From an uncultured bacterium (GTDB lineage Bacteria > Desulfobacterota > Binatia > UBA1149 > CAITLU01): a stretch of 64,000 nucleotides of DNA. The stretch covers positions 1 through 64,000 of the forward strand of contig CAITLU010000062.1 in assembly GCA_903893315.1 (NCBI GenBank), read 5' to 3'. This document shows, piece by piece, positions 34,701 through 43,858 of this stretch. Position 1 is the first letter of the stretch. Each line of letters starts with the position of its first letter. A program made the translations under genes and the position numbers. Under the pieces are notes generated by a model. It was not told where the DNA came from. It searched no databases and saw nothing but the letters and a program-made list of their open reading frames with translations.

Positions 34701-34922
34701 GTGACCGGTGGCCTGACACCGGCCCGCGTGCTGATCAGCGTCCAAGGCCGTAAGTGCAACATCGGCAACAGCGTCCTGGGAGCCGGGACCCTGCTGTGCG
34801 CGAACGGCAAAATCCTGGTCGATTTCGATACCGTGTGGACTGGAGCCTGGCTTTCGGGAGGCACCAAGCTCAGTGTCGGCGATCGCGCCGAACTCAACTA
34901 CGAACCTTTCCAGGCCTTCTGA
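34701..34922 (+). CDS. Small hypothetical protein downstream of the E1/E2 operon
   Basis: From GTG 34701 this is 73 residues, or 64 from GTG 34728, both in one open frame that begins right after the hydrolase-fusion stop. The sequence (VLISVQGRKCNIGNSVLGAG...KILVDFDTVWTG...) looks like a small beta-barrel with alternating hydrophobics, ending AELNYEPFQAF. I recognise no family. It ends 20 nt before the strong hairpin, consistent with being the last gene of the operon. The ribosome-binding site is weak. Confidence 0.45.
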   Translation: MTGGLTPARVLISVQGRKCNIGNSVLGAGTLLCANGKILVDFDTVWTGAWLSGGTKLSVGDRAELNYEPFQAF

Positions 34923-34942
34923 TCCAGGTTGGCAGTCAGACA

Positions 34943-34981
34943 GGTCCGGCCTCTCTCTTCACTCAAGAGAGAGGCCGGACC
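34943..34981. terminator. Bidirectional 17-bp perfect hairpin terminator
   Basis: GGTCCGGCCTCTCTCTT (34943-34959) pairs fully with 34965-34981 around a 5-nt loop (CACTC). It lies between the ends of two convergent operons. The sequence reads the same structure on both strands, so it can stop both transcripts. There is no long T-run. Confidence 0.75.
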
Positions 34982-35047
34982 GCGCTTCGGGGATCGGCAC
35001 CCCTGCGCGAGACCGCCGCCGGCCTCGCTCCCCCTCGCTCTCTTCAG

Positions 35048-35869
35048 CTACGACGCAATCAAATCTGCAGGTCGCGCCTGCCCAGCCGGCTTCCGTTCGG
35101 TGCCATCTTCTATCCGCCCCAACAGACGCAGCATTCCGTCAAGAATCGTCAGCGGATGCGGCGGGCAACCGGGAATGTACAGATCGATCGGAACGACAGC
35201 TTCAGCACCGTTGCGGACCTGATCGTGGTCAAGGTAGGGACCGCCGGAAATCGCGCACGCCCCCACGGCAATGACGATCTTGGGTTCGGCCACGGCGTCG
35301 TAGGTCTTCTTGAGCGCTAGTTCCATGTTCCGCGTGACGGGACCGGTGACCAGCAGACCATCGGCGTGGCGCGGCGACGCAACCAGTTGAATGCCGAAAC
35401 GGCCCAGGTCCCAGCCGACAGTACCCAGCACATTGATGTCGGCCTCGCATGCGTTGCAGCCGCCGGCACTGACCTGACGCAGCTTGAGTGATCTGCCGAA
35501 CAGTTTCAGTAGTTTCGCATTCATCGCCGCGGCCAGACTCAGGATCTGCGTGTCCTGCTCGACGATGAGGTCGCTGCGCACACCGACGGCCAACCTATAG
35601 TCATTCTTGTAGACGATGGCATGCTCGGGGCAGGCATCGGCGCAATCAGTGCAGAACAGACACCGGCCAAGGTCTATGCGCACCTTGCCGCCTAGCGTGA
35701 CGGCACCTGTAGGACAGGCCTCAACGCAAGCGCGACAACCGTCCCGGCACCTGGCGACGTCGATCGTCGGAGCGCCACGGAAGCGATCCGCAACCTGCGG
35801 CGCAGGGCCGTCCGGGTATTTCGTCGTGCGGTGCCCCTGCTGCATCCGCGCGTAGATCATTTTCAACAT
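35048..35869 (-). CDS. Hydrogenase-4-type iron-sulfur protein fused to NiFe small-subunit-like/NuoB-like domain
   Basis: The 273-residue protein fuses two subunits that are separate in HyfH/HyfI. Residues 37-90 are a two-cluster ferredoxin: the first cluster is C41-x3-C45-x2-C48-x3-CP, where the first spacing is unusual, and the second is C70-x2-C73-x2-C76-x3-CP. Residues about 120-260 are a NuoB/HyfI small-subunit domain with GGCNACE (C138, C141), VTGPVTRNM, GACAISGG and PGCPPHP, the ligands of the proximal 4Fe-4S cluster. It would pass electrons to the large subunit. ATG 35869 follows GGGAGCACGCC. It is the last gene of the complex operon. Confidence 0.88.
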   Translation of the reverse strand: MLKMIYARMQQGHRTTKYPDGPAPQVADRFRGAPTIDVARCRDGCRACVEACPTGAVTLGGKVRIDLGRCLFCTDCADACPEHAIVYKNDYRLAVGVRSDLIVEQDTQILSLAAAMNAKLLKLFGRSLKLRQVSAGGCNACEADINVLGTVGWDLGRFGIQLVASPRHADGLLVTGPVTRNMELALKKTYDAVAEPKIVIAVGACAISGGPYLDHDQVRNGAEAVVPIDLYIPGCPPHPLTILDGMLRLLGRIEDGTERKPAGQARPADLIAS

Positions 35870-35911
35870 GGCGTGCTCCCGTCAGCGCGTAGACAGCATG
35901 AGGTGTGCGGT

Positions 35912-37440
35912 TCAAAGATCATGGCCGCAGTACGAAAGGTTGAAACTCTTGTTGCACACTGGGAAATCGGAGATCTGCTGATTGCGCAGCGCGTAGGCCA
36001 GGCCCGACCAGTTGTGGAACGAAGGATCCACGATCTTGTAGCTGCCAAAACGCCCCTCGAAGTCGGTGATGGCGACGTGGCAGACTTCCCCGCGCCAGCC
36101 TTCGTTGAGGGCGACTACGAGTCTGTCGGGCGACAGCGCACCGACCGCCACACGCACCTCGCCCGACGGAATCGCGCTGAGCTGTTCGCGAATGAAGTCG
36201 GTCGATTGCTGAATTTCGAGCCAGCGCACGTAGGCGCGGGCGAACACGTCACCAGCGTCGTAGGTGGACACCGGAAGATGGGCGAATCGAAAGATGCCCG
36301 AAGGCTGGTCCTGCCGCACATCACGCGACAGGCCCGAAGCTCGGGCTGCCGGCCCGACGATTCCAAGGTCGACGGCGACCTGCTTCGGCAAGCGGCCGAT
36401 ATCCTCGAAACGCGCCATCACCGAAGGTGTGTCCCACAGCAGATTCACCGCCACGGCCGTATCCTCCGCCGCGTCCTCAAGCCGCTTCAGCAACTCGGCG
36501 ACGCGCGCGTCATCGACGCCGAATCCGACTCCGCCGGGCCGCACCATGCCACGGCCGAAGCGGTTGCCGCACAACAACGCTGTCATGTTGAGGAACTCAC
36601 CGCGTATGCGCCCGCAATAGCTCGCCGTGGGAAGGAACCCGACATCGTTGGCGAGCGCACCGAGGTCGCCGACGTGATTGGCCAGCCGTTCCAGTTCCAG
36701 GGCAACGCCACGCAAGGTCTGAGCCCTGGCGGACTTCTGGCAGCGCGCCAGCGCCTCGACGACCTGACAGTAAGCTGTCGCGTGGGCGATAGTGGTGTCG
36801 CCGGCCGCAGTTTCCGCGTAGTGGATCGAGCGCGGGCCGGGACCGCCGATCAGCGCCTGCTCGACGCCGCGATGCTGGTAGCCCAGCGCAATCTCCAGGT
36901 GAAACACCTGTTCGCCGTGACACTGAAAGCGGAAGTGGCCTGGTTCGATGACGCCGGCGTGCACCGGCCCGACCGCCACCTCGTGTACTTCGTCGCCCTC
37001 GACACGATAAAACTCCGTGACACCAGGCAGGATCGCTTCGTGCGCCGCGCGGCCCCACGCGTCGCGACCCGTCCACGAACGGTGATAACGCACGGGCTTG
37101 AGCCAAGGATGTCCCTCTGGACGCACACCGAACTGTTCGGCGATCTCCCGCTCGAACAGGTGTACCTGCGGACACCGCGGCGTGAGCGACGGGAACCGCT
37201 CTGCGTCGATGACGGTTCGCGCCACGCCCAGTCGATTCTCGTGGTCTGAAGCCAGTACCACGTAAAGCAACATCTCTGCGGCCCGCTCGCCCGCCGCGCC
37301 GAACATCGCCGCAACCCGTTCGCCGTCTGCAACGGCATCAAGCACGGCGTCTTCGAATCCTTCGAGCGTCAACGTCGGGATAGCATCCAGTTCTATAGAC
37401 CGGCCGTTGGTGAATGCCGCCGTCTGCGCACCGTCGCGAC

Positions 37441-37444
<4 letters not shown>
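35912..37444 (-). CDS. HyfG-like large subunit (NuoC-NuoD fusion) lacking nickel-site cysteines
   Basis: The 510-residue protein fuses a NuoC-like domain (about 20-125, with HLFEREIAEQFGV) to a NuoD/NiFe large-subunit-like domain (about 155-510, with HFRFQCHGEQVFHLEIALGYQHRGVE). In NiFe hydrogenases the L1 motif RxCGxC would lie about 209-216; here the segment reads AETAAGDTTIAHATAYC, without CxxC. The C-terminal L2 motif DPCxxC is replaced by DPSFHNW (473-479). Both nickel-binding pairs are therefore missing, as in Ehr-type (energy-converting hydrogenase-related) complexes, so it should not be a hydrogenase. Its electron donor or acceptor is unknown. Confidence 0.88.
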
Positions 37445-38877
<1,433 letters not shown>

Positions 38878-38880
38878 GGA

Positions 38881-39531
38881 TCATTCCCTGAGCGAAACCA
38901 ATTGCCGCGTGTCCAAGGTAGAGAACGCGCGATTGATGTGGTTCACGATGATGCTGATCACGAACACGCCTACGAAGAGGTCCAGCAGCACCCCCATCTC
39001 GACGACCAGCGGCATCGCTTCGATCAGCAGCATGCCGAAGACGAAGATACCGTTCTCCAACACCAGATAGCCGACGACCTGCGTCAGGGCCTTGAATCGC
39101 GTAGTGAGAATTATGAACCCGACCAGCACCGTCGCGATCGACGTCGGGACCAGTAACGCGCCGTCGTTCTGGTTGACCAGCGGCAACTGACCGGCGAGCA
39201 GCACAGCGAAAGCGGTCGCGATTGCACCCAGGAGGATCGAGGCCAGCGGACTGATGAGCGGCTCAATCTCGCGCTTTACATAGGCTTGCTGCAGCGCCCG
39301 CTGCATGATCGCGGGAATAAGAAAACCCTTGATCGCTATGCCGGCCGCGGCCACTGCCAGCACCGGAATCGTCAGGTGACGATGGACCAGCACCATGATC
39401 ACTCCGAGCAGCGCGCCCTGCGCTGACACGATGCGGATCAGCGCATGAATACGGCTGGTACCGAGCGCGAACAGGTTCATTACCAGCACTATCACCAGGA
39501 GAGCGTCGAGCAGGCTCGTCACCGCAGTCAC
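38881..39531 (-). CDS. HyfE-like membrane subunit
   Basis: The 216-residue protein has about six helices. Its N-terminal part is NuoK-like (LFALGTSRIHALIRIVSAQGALLG), and its C-terminal half has LVGYLVLENGIFVFG with the conserved Glu, followed by EMGVLLDLFVGVFVISIIVNHI. It fits HyfE/HycP of group-4 complexes. GTG 39531 overlaps the HyfC-like stop (GTGA), preferable to the longer open frame from 39561. Three nucleotides separate it from the HyfF-like gene. Confidence 0.9.
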   Translation of the reverse strand: MTAVTSLLDALLVIVLVMNLFALGTSRIHALIRIVSAQGALLGVIMVLVHRHLTIPVLAVAAAGIAIKGFLIPAIMQRALQQAYVKREIEPLISPLASILLGAIATAFAVLLAGQLPLVNQNDGALLVPTSIATVLVGFIILTTRFKALTQVVGYLVLENGIFVFGMLLIEAMPLVVEMGVLLDLFVGVFVISIIVNHINRAFSTLDTRQLVSLRE

Positions 39532-40436
39532 CTCACCAACAACAGGAAACCGAAGCCGCAAAAGAGCATCGCGCCGGTAAGCAGGTACGTCACGCGCCGC
39601 ATCAGCAATCGGGCCATTACCGACTCCACCACTCCGATCGCGACGGCAAGTGCGATCATCTCGCCGACGAACAGCGACCAGTCAGCCCACGACAGACCGG
39701 TCTGGAACGGCGCTACCACGTGCAGGAGCAACGCGCCGAAGATGAACAACTTGAGAGCGGCGGCGTAGAGGATCACGCCGAGCAAGGGTCCGCTGTGGTC
39801 AAGGACCATGACCTCGTGGATCATGGTCAGTTCGAGGTGTGTGCTGGGGTCATCTACCGGGATGCGGCAATTCTCGGCCAACAGCACCACGAACAAGCCG
39901 ATCGCGACCAGAATGAGAGGCGCGGCGGTGGCCGCCGAGAACCCTCCGGCGGGCCCGTGAAGCATGCCGGTCAGCGTCAGCGAGCCGGATACCTTCGCAA
40001 GTACCAGAAGCGCGAAAAATACTGCCGGCTCGGAAAGGCACGCGAACGTCACCTCGCGAGCCGCACCCATGCCCTCGAATGACGACCCGGTGTCCAGCGC
40101 CGCAGCAGTGGTAAAGAACCTCGCGAGGCCGAGCAGGTAAGCGAAAAAGATCAGATCTCCGGTAAACGCGATCGGTGCATCGAAGCGGCCCATCGGCACC
40201 AGCAGCCCCGCCATCAGTACAGTCGCCAGCGTGACCACGGGACCGATACGGAACACCCACGTCGTCGTAGTGCTCAATACCATGCGCTTGCGCGCGAGTT
40301 TGGCGAGGTCGTAGTAGGACTGGAATAAAGGTGGTCCCACGCGGCCGCCGAACCACGCCTTGGTCTTGTTGATCACTCCCGCCAGCAGCGGCGGCATTGA
40401 CAGCAGCAGCAGCAGATGGATCAGAATCGTGCTCAC
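39528..40436 (-). CDS. HyfC/HycD-like (NuoH-type) membrane subunit
   Basis: The 302-residue protein has about eight helices. The NuoH family signature is clear: KTKAWFGGRVGPPLFQSYYDLAKLARKRMV near the N-terminus and ENCRIPVDDPSTHLELTMIHEVMVLDHSGP in the centre, with acidic residues that line the quinone/proton chamber in complex I. It anchors the soluble arm in the membrane. The start GTG 40436 overlaps the stop of the HyfB-like gene by 4 nt. Confidence 0.93.
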   Translation of the reverse strand: MSTILIHLLLLLSMPPLLAGVINKTKAWFGGRVGPPLFQSYYDLAKLARKRMVLSTTTTWVFRIGPVVTLATVLMAGLLVPMGRFDAPIAFTGDLIFFAYLLGLARFFTTAAALDTGSSFEGMGAAREVTFACLSEPAVFFALLVLAKVSGSLTLTGMLHGPAGGFSAATAAPLILVAIGLFVVLLAENCRIPVDDPSTHLELTMIHEVMVLDHSGPLLGVILYAAALKLFIFGALLLHVVAPFQTGLSWADWSLFVGEMIALAVAIGVVESVMARLLMRRVTYLLTGAMLFCGFGFLLLVR

Positions 40437-42427
40437 GGCTGCCCTCCCATCGCACCCACCCCCAGCAGTACGATTACGATCGCGACGACATAGAGCACGT
40501 AAGTTTGAACCTGGGCCTGCTGCAACACGCGAAACCGGGGCAAGAAGCGGCCTGCCGATCTGAACAGCGGCAGCACCATCCCGTCGAGCACCGTGTCCGT
40601 GACCACGCTCTTGAAAGTCGCGCTGTTGGGAAACAAACCATGGATGACCGGCTGATGACTCGTCGGCCTCAGCAAGGCCGCAAACAGGTCGACCAGACTT
40701 TTACCAAGAGACGAGCCGCTGTACTGCATTCGTTTGCTGGGTCGCGCGTAGCCGCAGTCCCAGGTGACGGCTCGCGCAGTGGTGTCGGTCGGAAACGCGA
40801 TCCTCGAGATCAACGCGAAGATTCCCACAAGAGCGACCAGCGCAAGCCCCAACGCGGAAATCCACCCGAGCGGAGCGATCGCTGCAATAGAAATCGACGC
40901 CGAATTCGCAAGCGCAGCCCAGGTTCGCGTCGCGTTCTCCACCGCCGGAATCGCGAACGAGGGAAACAGACCGAGAAACACGCAGGCGCCGGCCAACGCC
41001 AGCATCGGAGCAACCATGCTCGGCGGCGGATCCTGCGCACGATCGACGGCATCGCTGCGCGCCGTTCCGAGAAATACCGTGCCGATCAACTTGACGAAGC
41101 AGGCCACCGCCATGGCTCCAATCATCGCCAGCGCCACCGCAACCGCGGCCGCTGCGGGGAATCCCGCTTCCGCACCCTGCCCCAACGTTCGAAACAGCCC
41201 CAGATAGAGCAGCCACTCACCGACGAAACCGTTGAGAGGAGGCAGCCCGCAGATCGCCACCGCGCCGATCACGAAGAAGACCATGACCACTGGCATCCGC
41301 GCACCCATACCGCCGAGTCGATCCAGTTCCCGAGTGTGCGTCGAATGCAGGATCGCGCCCGCACCGAGAAACAGCAGCGGTTTGAACAGACCGTGATTCC
41401 AGACGTGCAGCAGCGCGGCGCCCATGCCCAGCGCCACCCAGTCGGGCCGTCCCAAGGAGCGGCCGATCAACGCCAGCCCCAGACCCATCGTGATGATGCC
41501 GATGTTTTCGATACTGCTGTAGGCCAGCAGACGCTTGAGGTCCTGTTGTCCGATCGCGAACGCGATGCCCGCCACTCCCGTCACCGCGCCTGCGGTTAGC
41601 AGCAGGCCGCCCCACCACACCGGAGCCACCGGCAACAACGCCGTCATTCGCATGATGCCGTACACGCCCATCTTGAGCATGACGCCGGACATCACCGCCG
41701 AAACGTGACTCGGCGCTGCGGCGTGAGCCCCGGGAAGCCACACGTGCAGCGGCATGAGACCCGCCTTGAAGCCGAAACCTGTCACCGCCAGTACGAACAG
41801 CGTTCCGGCCACCGCAACCGGCATCGCCTGCGCAGGTTCCAATCCGAACGAACCCGTCGCGTGACGCCAAAGTGCGAACATCGCGATCAGACACATCGTG
41901 CCTGCGTGCGTCGCGACAAGGTAGATCCAGCCTGCGCGACGGACCGCGGGATCATCATCTTCGACAGTAGCGGCGAAGTACGCCGCTATCGCCATCACCT
42001 CCCACGCGACGAGAAACAACACGCCGTCACGCGCGACGAGCACCATCGCCATCGAACCGGCCAGCAGACCATAGAACAAGCCGAGCCGGCGACTCGTTGC
42101 CGGGTGCTGCGATTGCCGCCAATAATCCAGGCCGTAGACCGAGCCGAGCGCAGGCACGACGAACACCAGGCCGAGAAACAACGCACTGAGCGGATCGACC
42201 ATGACGGCGAATCGCCCGCAAGGCAGCCCCCACGGCACTTGCACCAATGGTGAGTTCGCGCCGCCGAGCGACGCGGCCACGCCGCTCAGTCCCAGCAGGC
42301 TGCCGGCCACCATCAGCAAAGTCGCGATCCGCTGCCCCGCAGCCGAGCGCCGCGGCATCAGGCAGGCCGGCACACCACTGAAGGAAAGCAGCACGATCGC
42401 AGCAAGAATGTTCCAAGTAGCCGACAT
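40433..42427 (-). CDS. HyfB-like (NuoL/HycC-type) antiporter subunit
   Basis: The 664-residue membrane protein with about 16 helices shares the ion-translocating core of NuoL/MrpA. LVAWEVMAIAAYFAA carries the TM5 Glu, FGFKAGLMPLHVWLPGAHAAAPSHVSAVMSG the TM7 Lys, and QQDLKRLLAYSSIENIG and LHVWNHGLFKPLLFLGAG the later conserved Lys residues. The last 120 residues form a cytosolic/linker region with TWDCGYARPSKRMQYSGSSLG, typical of HyfB/HycC. ATG 42427 follows GGGGAAT. It is the first large gene of the six-gene complex operon. Confidence 0.93.
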   Translation of the reverse strand: MSATWNILAAIVLLSFSGVPACLMPRRSAAGQRIATLLMVAGSLLGLSGVAASLGGANSPLVQVPWGLPCGRFAVMVDPLSALFLGLVFVVPALGSVYGLDYWRQSQHPATSRRLGLFYGLLAGSMAMVLVARDGVLFLVAWEVMAIAAYFAATVEDDDPAVRRAGWIYLVATHAGTMCLIAMFALWRHATGSFGLEPAQAMPVAVAGTLFVLAVTGFGFKAGLMPLHVWLPGAHAAAPSHVSAVMSGVMLKMGVYGIMRMTALLPVAPVWWGGLLLTAGAVTGVAGIAFAIGQQDLKRLLAYSSIENIGIITMGLGLALIGRSLGRPDWVALGMGAALLHVWNHGLFKPLLFLGAGAILHSTHTRELDRLGGMGARMPVVMVFFVIGAVAICGLPPLNGFVGEWLLYLGLFRTLGQGAEAGFPAAAAVAVALAMIGAMAVACFVKLIGTVFLGTARSDAVDRAQDPPPSMVAPMLALAGACVFLGLFPSFAIPAVENATRTWAALANSASISIAAIAPLGWISALGLALVALVGIFALISRIAFPTDTTARAVTWDCGYARPSKRMQYSGSSLGKSLVDLFAALLRPTSHQPVIHGLFPNSATFKSVVTDTVLDGMVLPLFRSAGRFLPRFRVLQQAQVQTYVLYVVAIVIVLLGVGAMGGQP

Positions 42428-42497
42428 ATTCCCCGCTCAGATGGCCGGCGCGATCGGTGTCATCATCATCGTCATCATCATGGTCGGAATGCGCCTA

Positions 42498-42641
42498 TCA
42501 CCGCGTAAACACCCGCACCATCACGTCGGCGATCGGAATCCGCATGCCCATCACGAAAAGTACCGTGGCCAGGATGTACAAGACGCAGTGCTGCGCCAGC
42601 CCCTGTCCAAAACCGTGAAGCAACCGAAAACTCCGCCGCAC
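42498..42641 (-). CDS. 47-residue membrane ORF upstream of hyfB-like gene
   Basis: GTG 42641 opens a 47-codon frame ending in TGA-TAG at 42498. The product has a basic N-terminus (RRSFRLLHGFG) and one predicted membrane segment (CVLYILATVLFVMGM), then a short amphipathic tail ending VFTR. Roughly 80 percent of third positions are G or C, like neighbouring genes. It lies between the HTH-EIIA gene and the complex operon on the same strand, so it may be a small accessory subunit. No recognisable family. Confidence 0.4.
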   Translation of the reverse strand: MRRSFRLLHGFGQGLAQHCVLYILATVLFVMGMRIPIADVMVRVFTR

Positions 42642-42663
42642 GCCGCGGCCTGCCGACCGGCGC

Positions 42664-43395
42664 TCACATTCTCCCGAGCTCGCCGCGGCGGCTCTCGTCC
42701 GCGCTGCTGTTGTCCGTCGCTCCTGAAAGCGTGGCTTCGCAGCGGGCCAAAGCGTCCATCAACTTGCCCGGCGCCGCCTGCCGCTTCAGCGCATCGCGGA
42801 ACTCACCGTCGCGCAGCACCGAAGCCAATCGCGACAACAGGTGAAGATGCACTCGAACGCTCGGAGTGATCAGCGTGAACAGGGTATGAACAGGCTTGGC
42901 GTCGATGGCGCCGAAATCGACCGGGTGCTCCAGAAAGCACAACGTGATGCTCGGCTCGGTGACGTGCAGGACGATCGGATTGCGCACGTGCGGAATCGCG
43001 ATGCCGTCGCCGATGCCGGTGGAGCCCAACGCTTCTCGGGCCAGCAGCACCTTGAACAGAAACTCGCGGCCGACCTCTTCTGGCAGCGGCAGCAACTCGA
43101 CCACCGCCCGCAACACCGACTGCTTGTCGTCACCCGCGACCCCGTAGGCAACGCTACCGATCTTCAACGCATCGACAAGACCCGTGAGAGTCGCGTTGCC
43201 GGGTTCCCGCTGTGAGAAGATCTCGGGAGAGATCTGCATCTGCCGCTCGGTCGCCCATTCCAGCAACTCGGCGCGGTGAAAGCGCAGTTGTTCATTGATG
43301 CGGTGGACCGGCAGGAGCCGCTCCTTGATCCAGCGATAGATCCGCTTCTCCGGGACACCGAGAAGTCTGGCCGCGTCACTGACCGTCAGCTCCAT
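42664..43395 (-). CDS. Excisionase/MerR-type HTH fused to PTS EIIA(Ntr)-like domain
   Basis: The 243-residue protein begins with a MerR/excisionase-type HTH (LTVSDAARLLGVPEKRIYRWIKERLLP...RFHRAELLEW, residues 3-48). Residues about 75-225 form a PTS EIIA type-2 domain with the phosphorylatable His in GDGIAIPHVRNP (H136). It probably senses phosphorylation state of a PTS phosphorelay and binds DNA or a partner. ATG 43395 is preferred to GTG 43398 because AGGAG lies 7 nt upstream. It is followed by the membrane ORF and the Ehr-like complex, suggesting that it controls them. Confidence 0.88.
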   Translation of the reverse strand: MELTVSDAARLLGVPEKRIYRWIKERLLPVHRINEQLRFHRAELLEWATERQMQISPEIFSQREPGNATLTGLVDALKIGSVAYGVAGDDKQSVLRAVVELLPLPEEVGREFLFKVLLAREALGSTGIGDGIAIPHVRNPIVLHVTEPSITLCFLEHPVDFGAIDAKPVHTLFTLITPSVRVHLHLLSRLASVLRDGEFRDALKRQAAPGKLMDALARCEATLSGATDNSSADESRRGELGRM

Positions 43396-43413
43396 CACTT
43401 GCTCCTGTAGCGA

Positions 43414-43698
43414 TCAGGCCCGCATCTTCGGTTCGGGTTTCAGAGCAGGCGGCACCGACTTCAGGCGCACCCCACGTCCGCGGCCGGCGCTGGGTGCCTC
43501 CTCGCCGATCAGTTCGAGGCCCAGACCGTCCAAAGCCTTGACGACCTTGACCAGAGTATCGACCACCCCGCGGACGTCACCGACACTGGCCTCCATTCTC
43601 TGAATGGTGGGAACCGAAACCCCGGCCAGTTCGGCCAGCTCGCATTGGCTGATTCCAAGAAGGGCACGGGCGGCCCGGAGCTGAGCTGCGGTAATCAC
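43414..43698 (-). CDS. XRE-family HTH transcriptional regulator
   Basis: The 94-residue protein has a Cro/C1-type HTH at the N-terminus (LRAARALLGISQCELAELAGVSVPTIQRMEAS) and a short C-terminal region with DTLVKVVKALDGLGLELI, a pattern common in small chromosomal regulators. A basic Pro-rich tail ends the protein. GTG 43698 lies only a few nucleotides after a predicted -10 box. The HTH-EIIA gene follows 18 nt downstream on the same strand. Confidence 0.88.
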   Translation of the reverse strand: MITAAQLRAARALLGISQCELAELAGVSVPTIQRMEASVGDVRGVVDTLVKVVKALDGLGLELIGEEAPSAGRGRGVRLKSVPPALKPEPKMRA

Positions 43699-43708
43699 TA
43701 AGGACTAG

Positions 43709-43737
43709 TATCTACCACCACAATAGCCATGCCTCAA
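43709..43737 (-). promoter_or_regulatory. Predicted promoter of the XRE/EIIA operon
   Basis: On the minus strand TTGAGG (43737-43732) and TAGATA (43714-43709) are spaced by 17 nt in an AT-richer patch. The -10 box ends 10 nt before the GTG start. Just upstream, GTTTCAC occurs twice on the plus strand (about 43737-43757), a possible operator. Confidence 0.4.
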
Positions 43738-43858
43738 GTTTCACAGATCATGTTTCACGCATCACCACCATTTGCGCCTGGCGGACGCGGCGGCGACCTC
43801 AGGCCGCACATCGCCGCACGCTTCGATCGGTCGGCCTGAACAGCTAAGAGAGCCGGCC

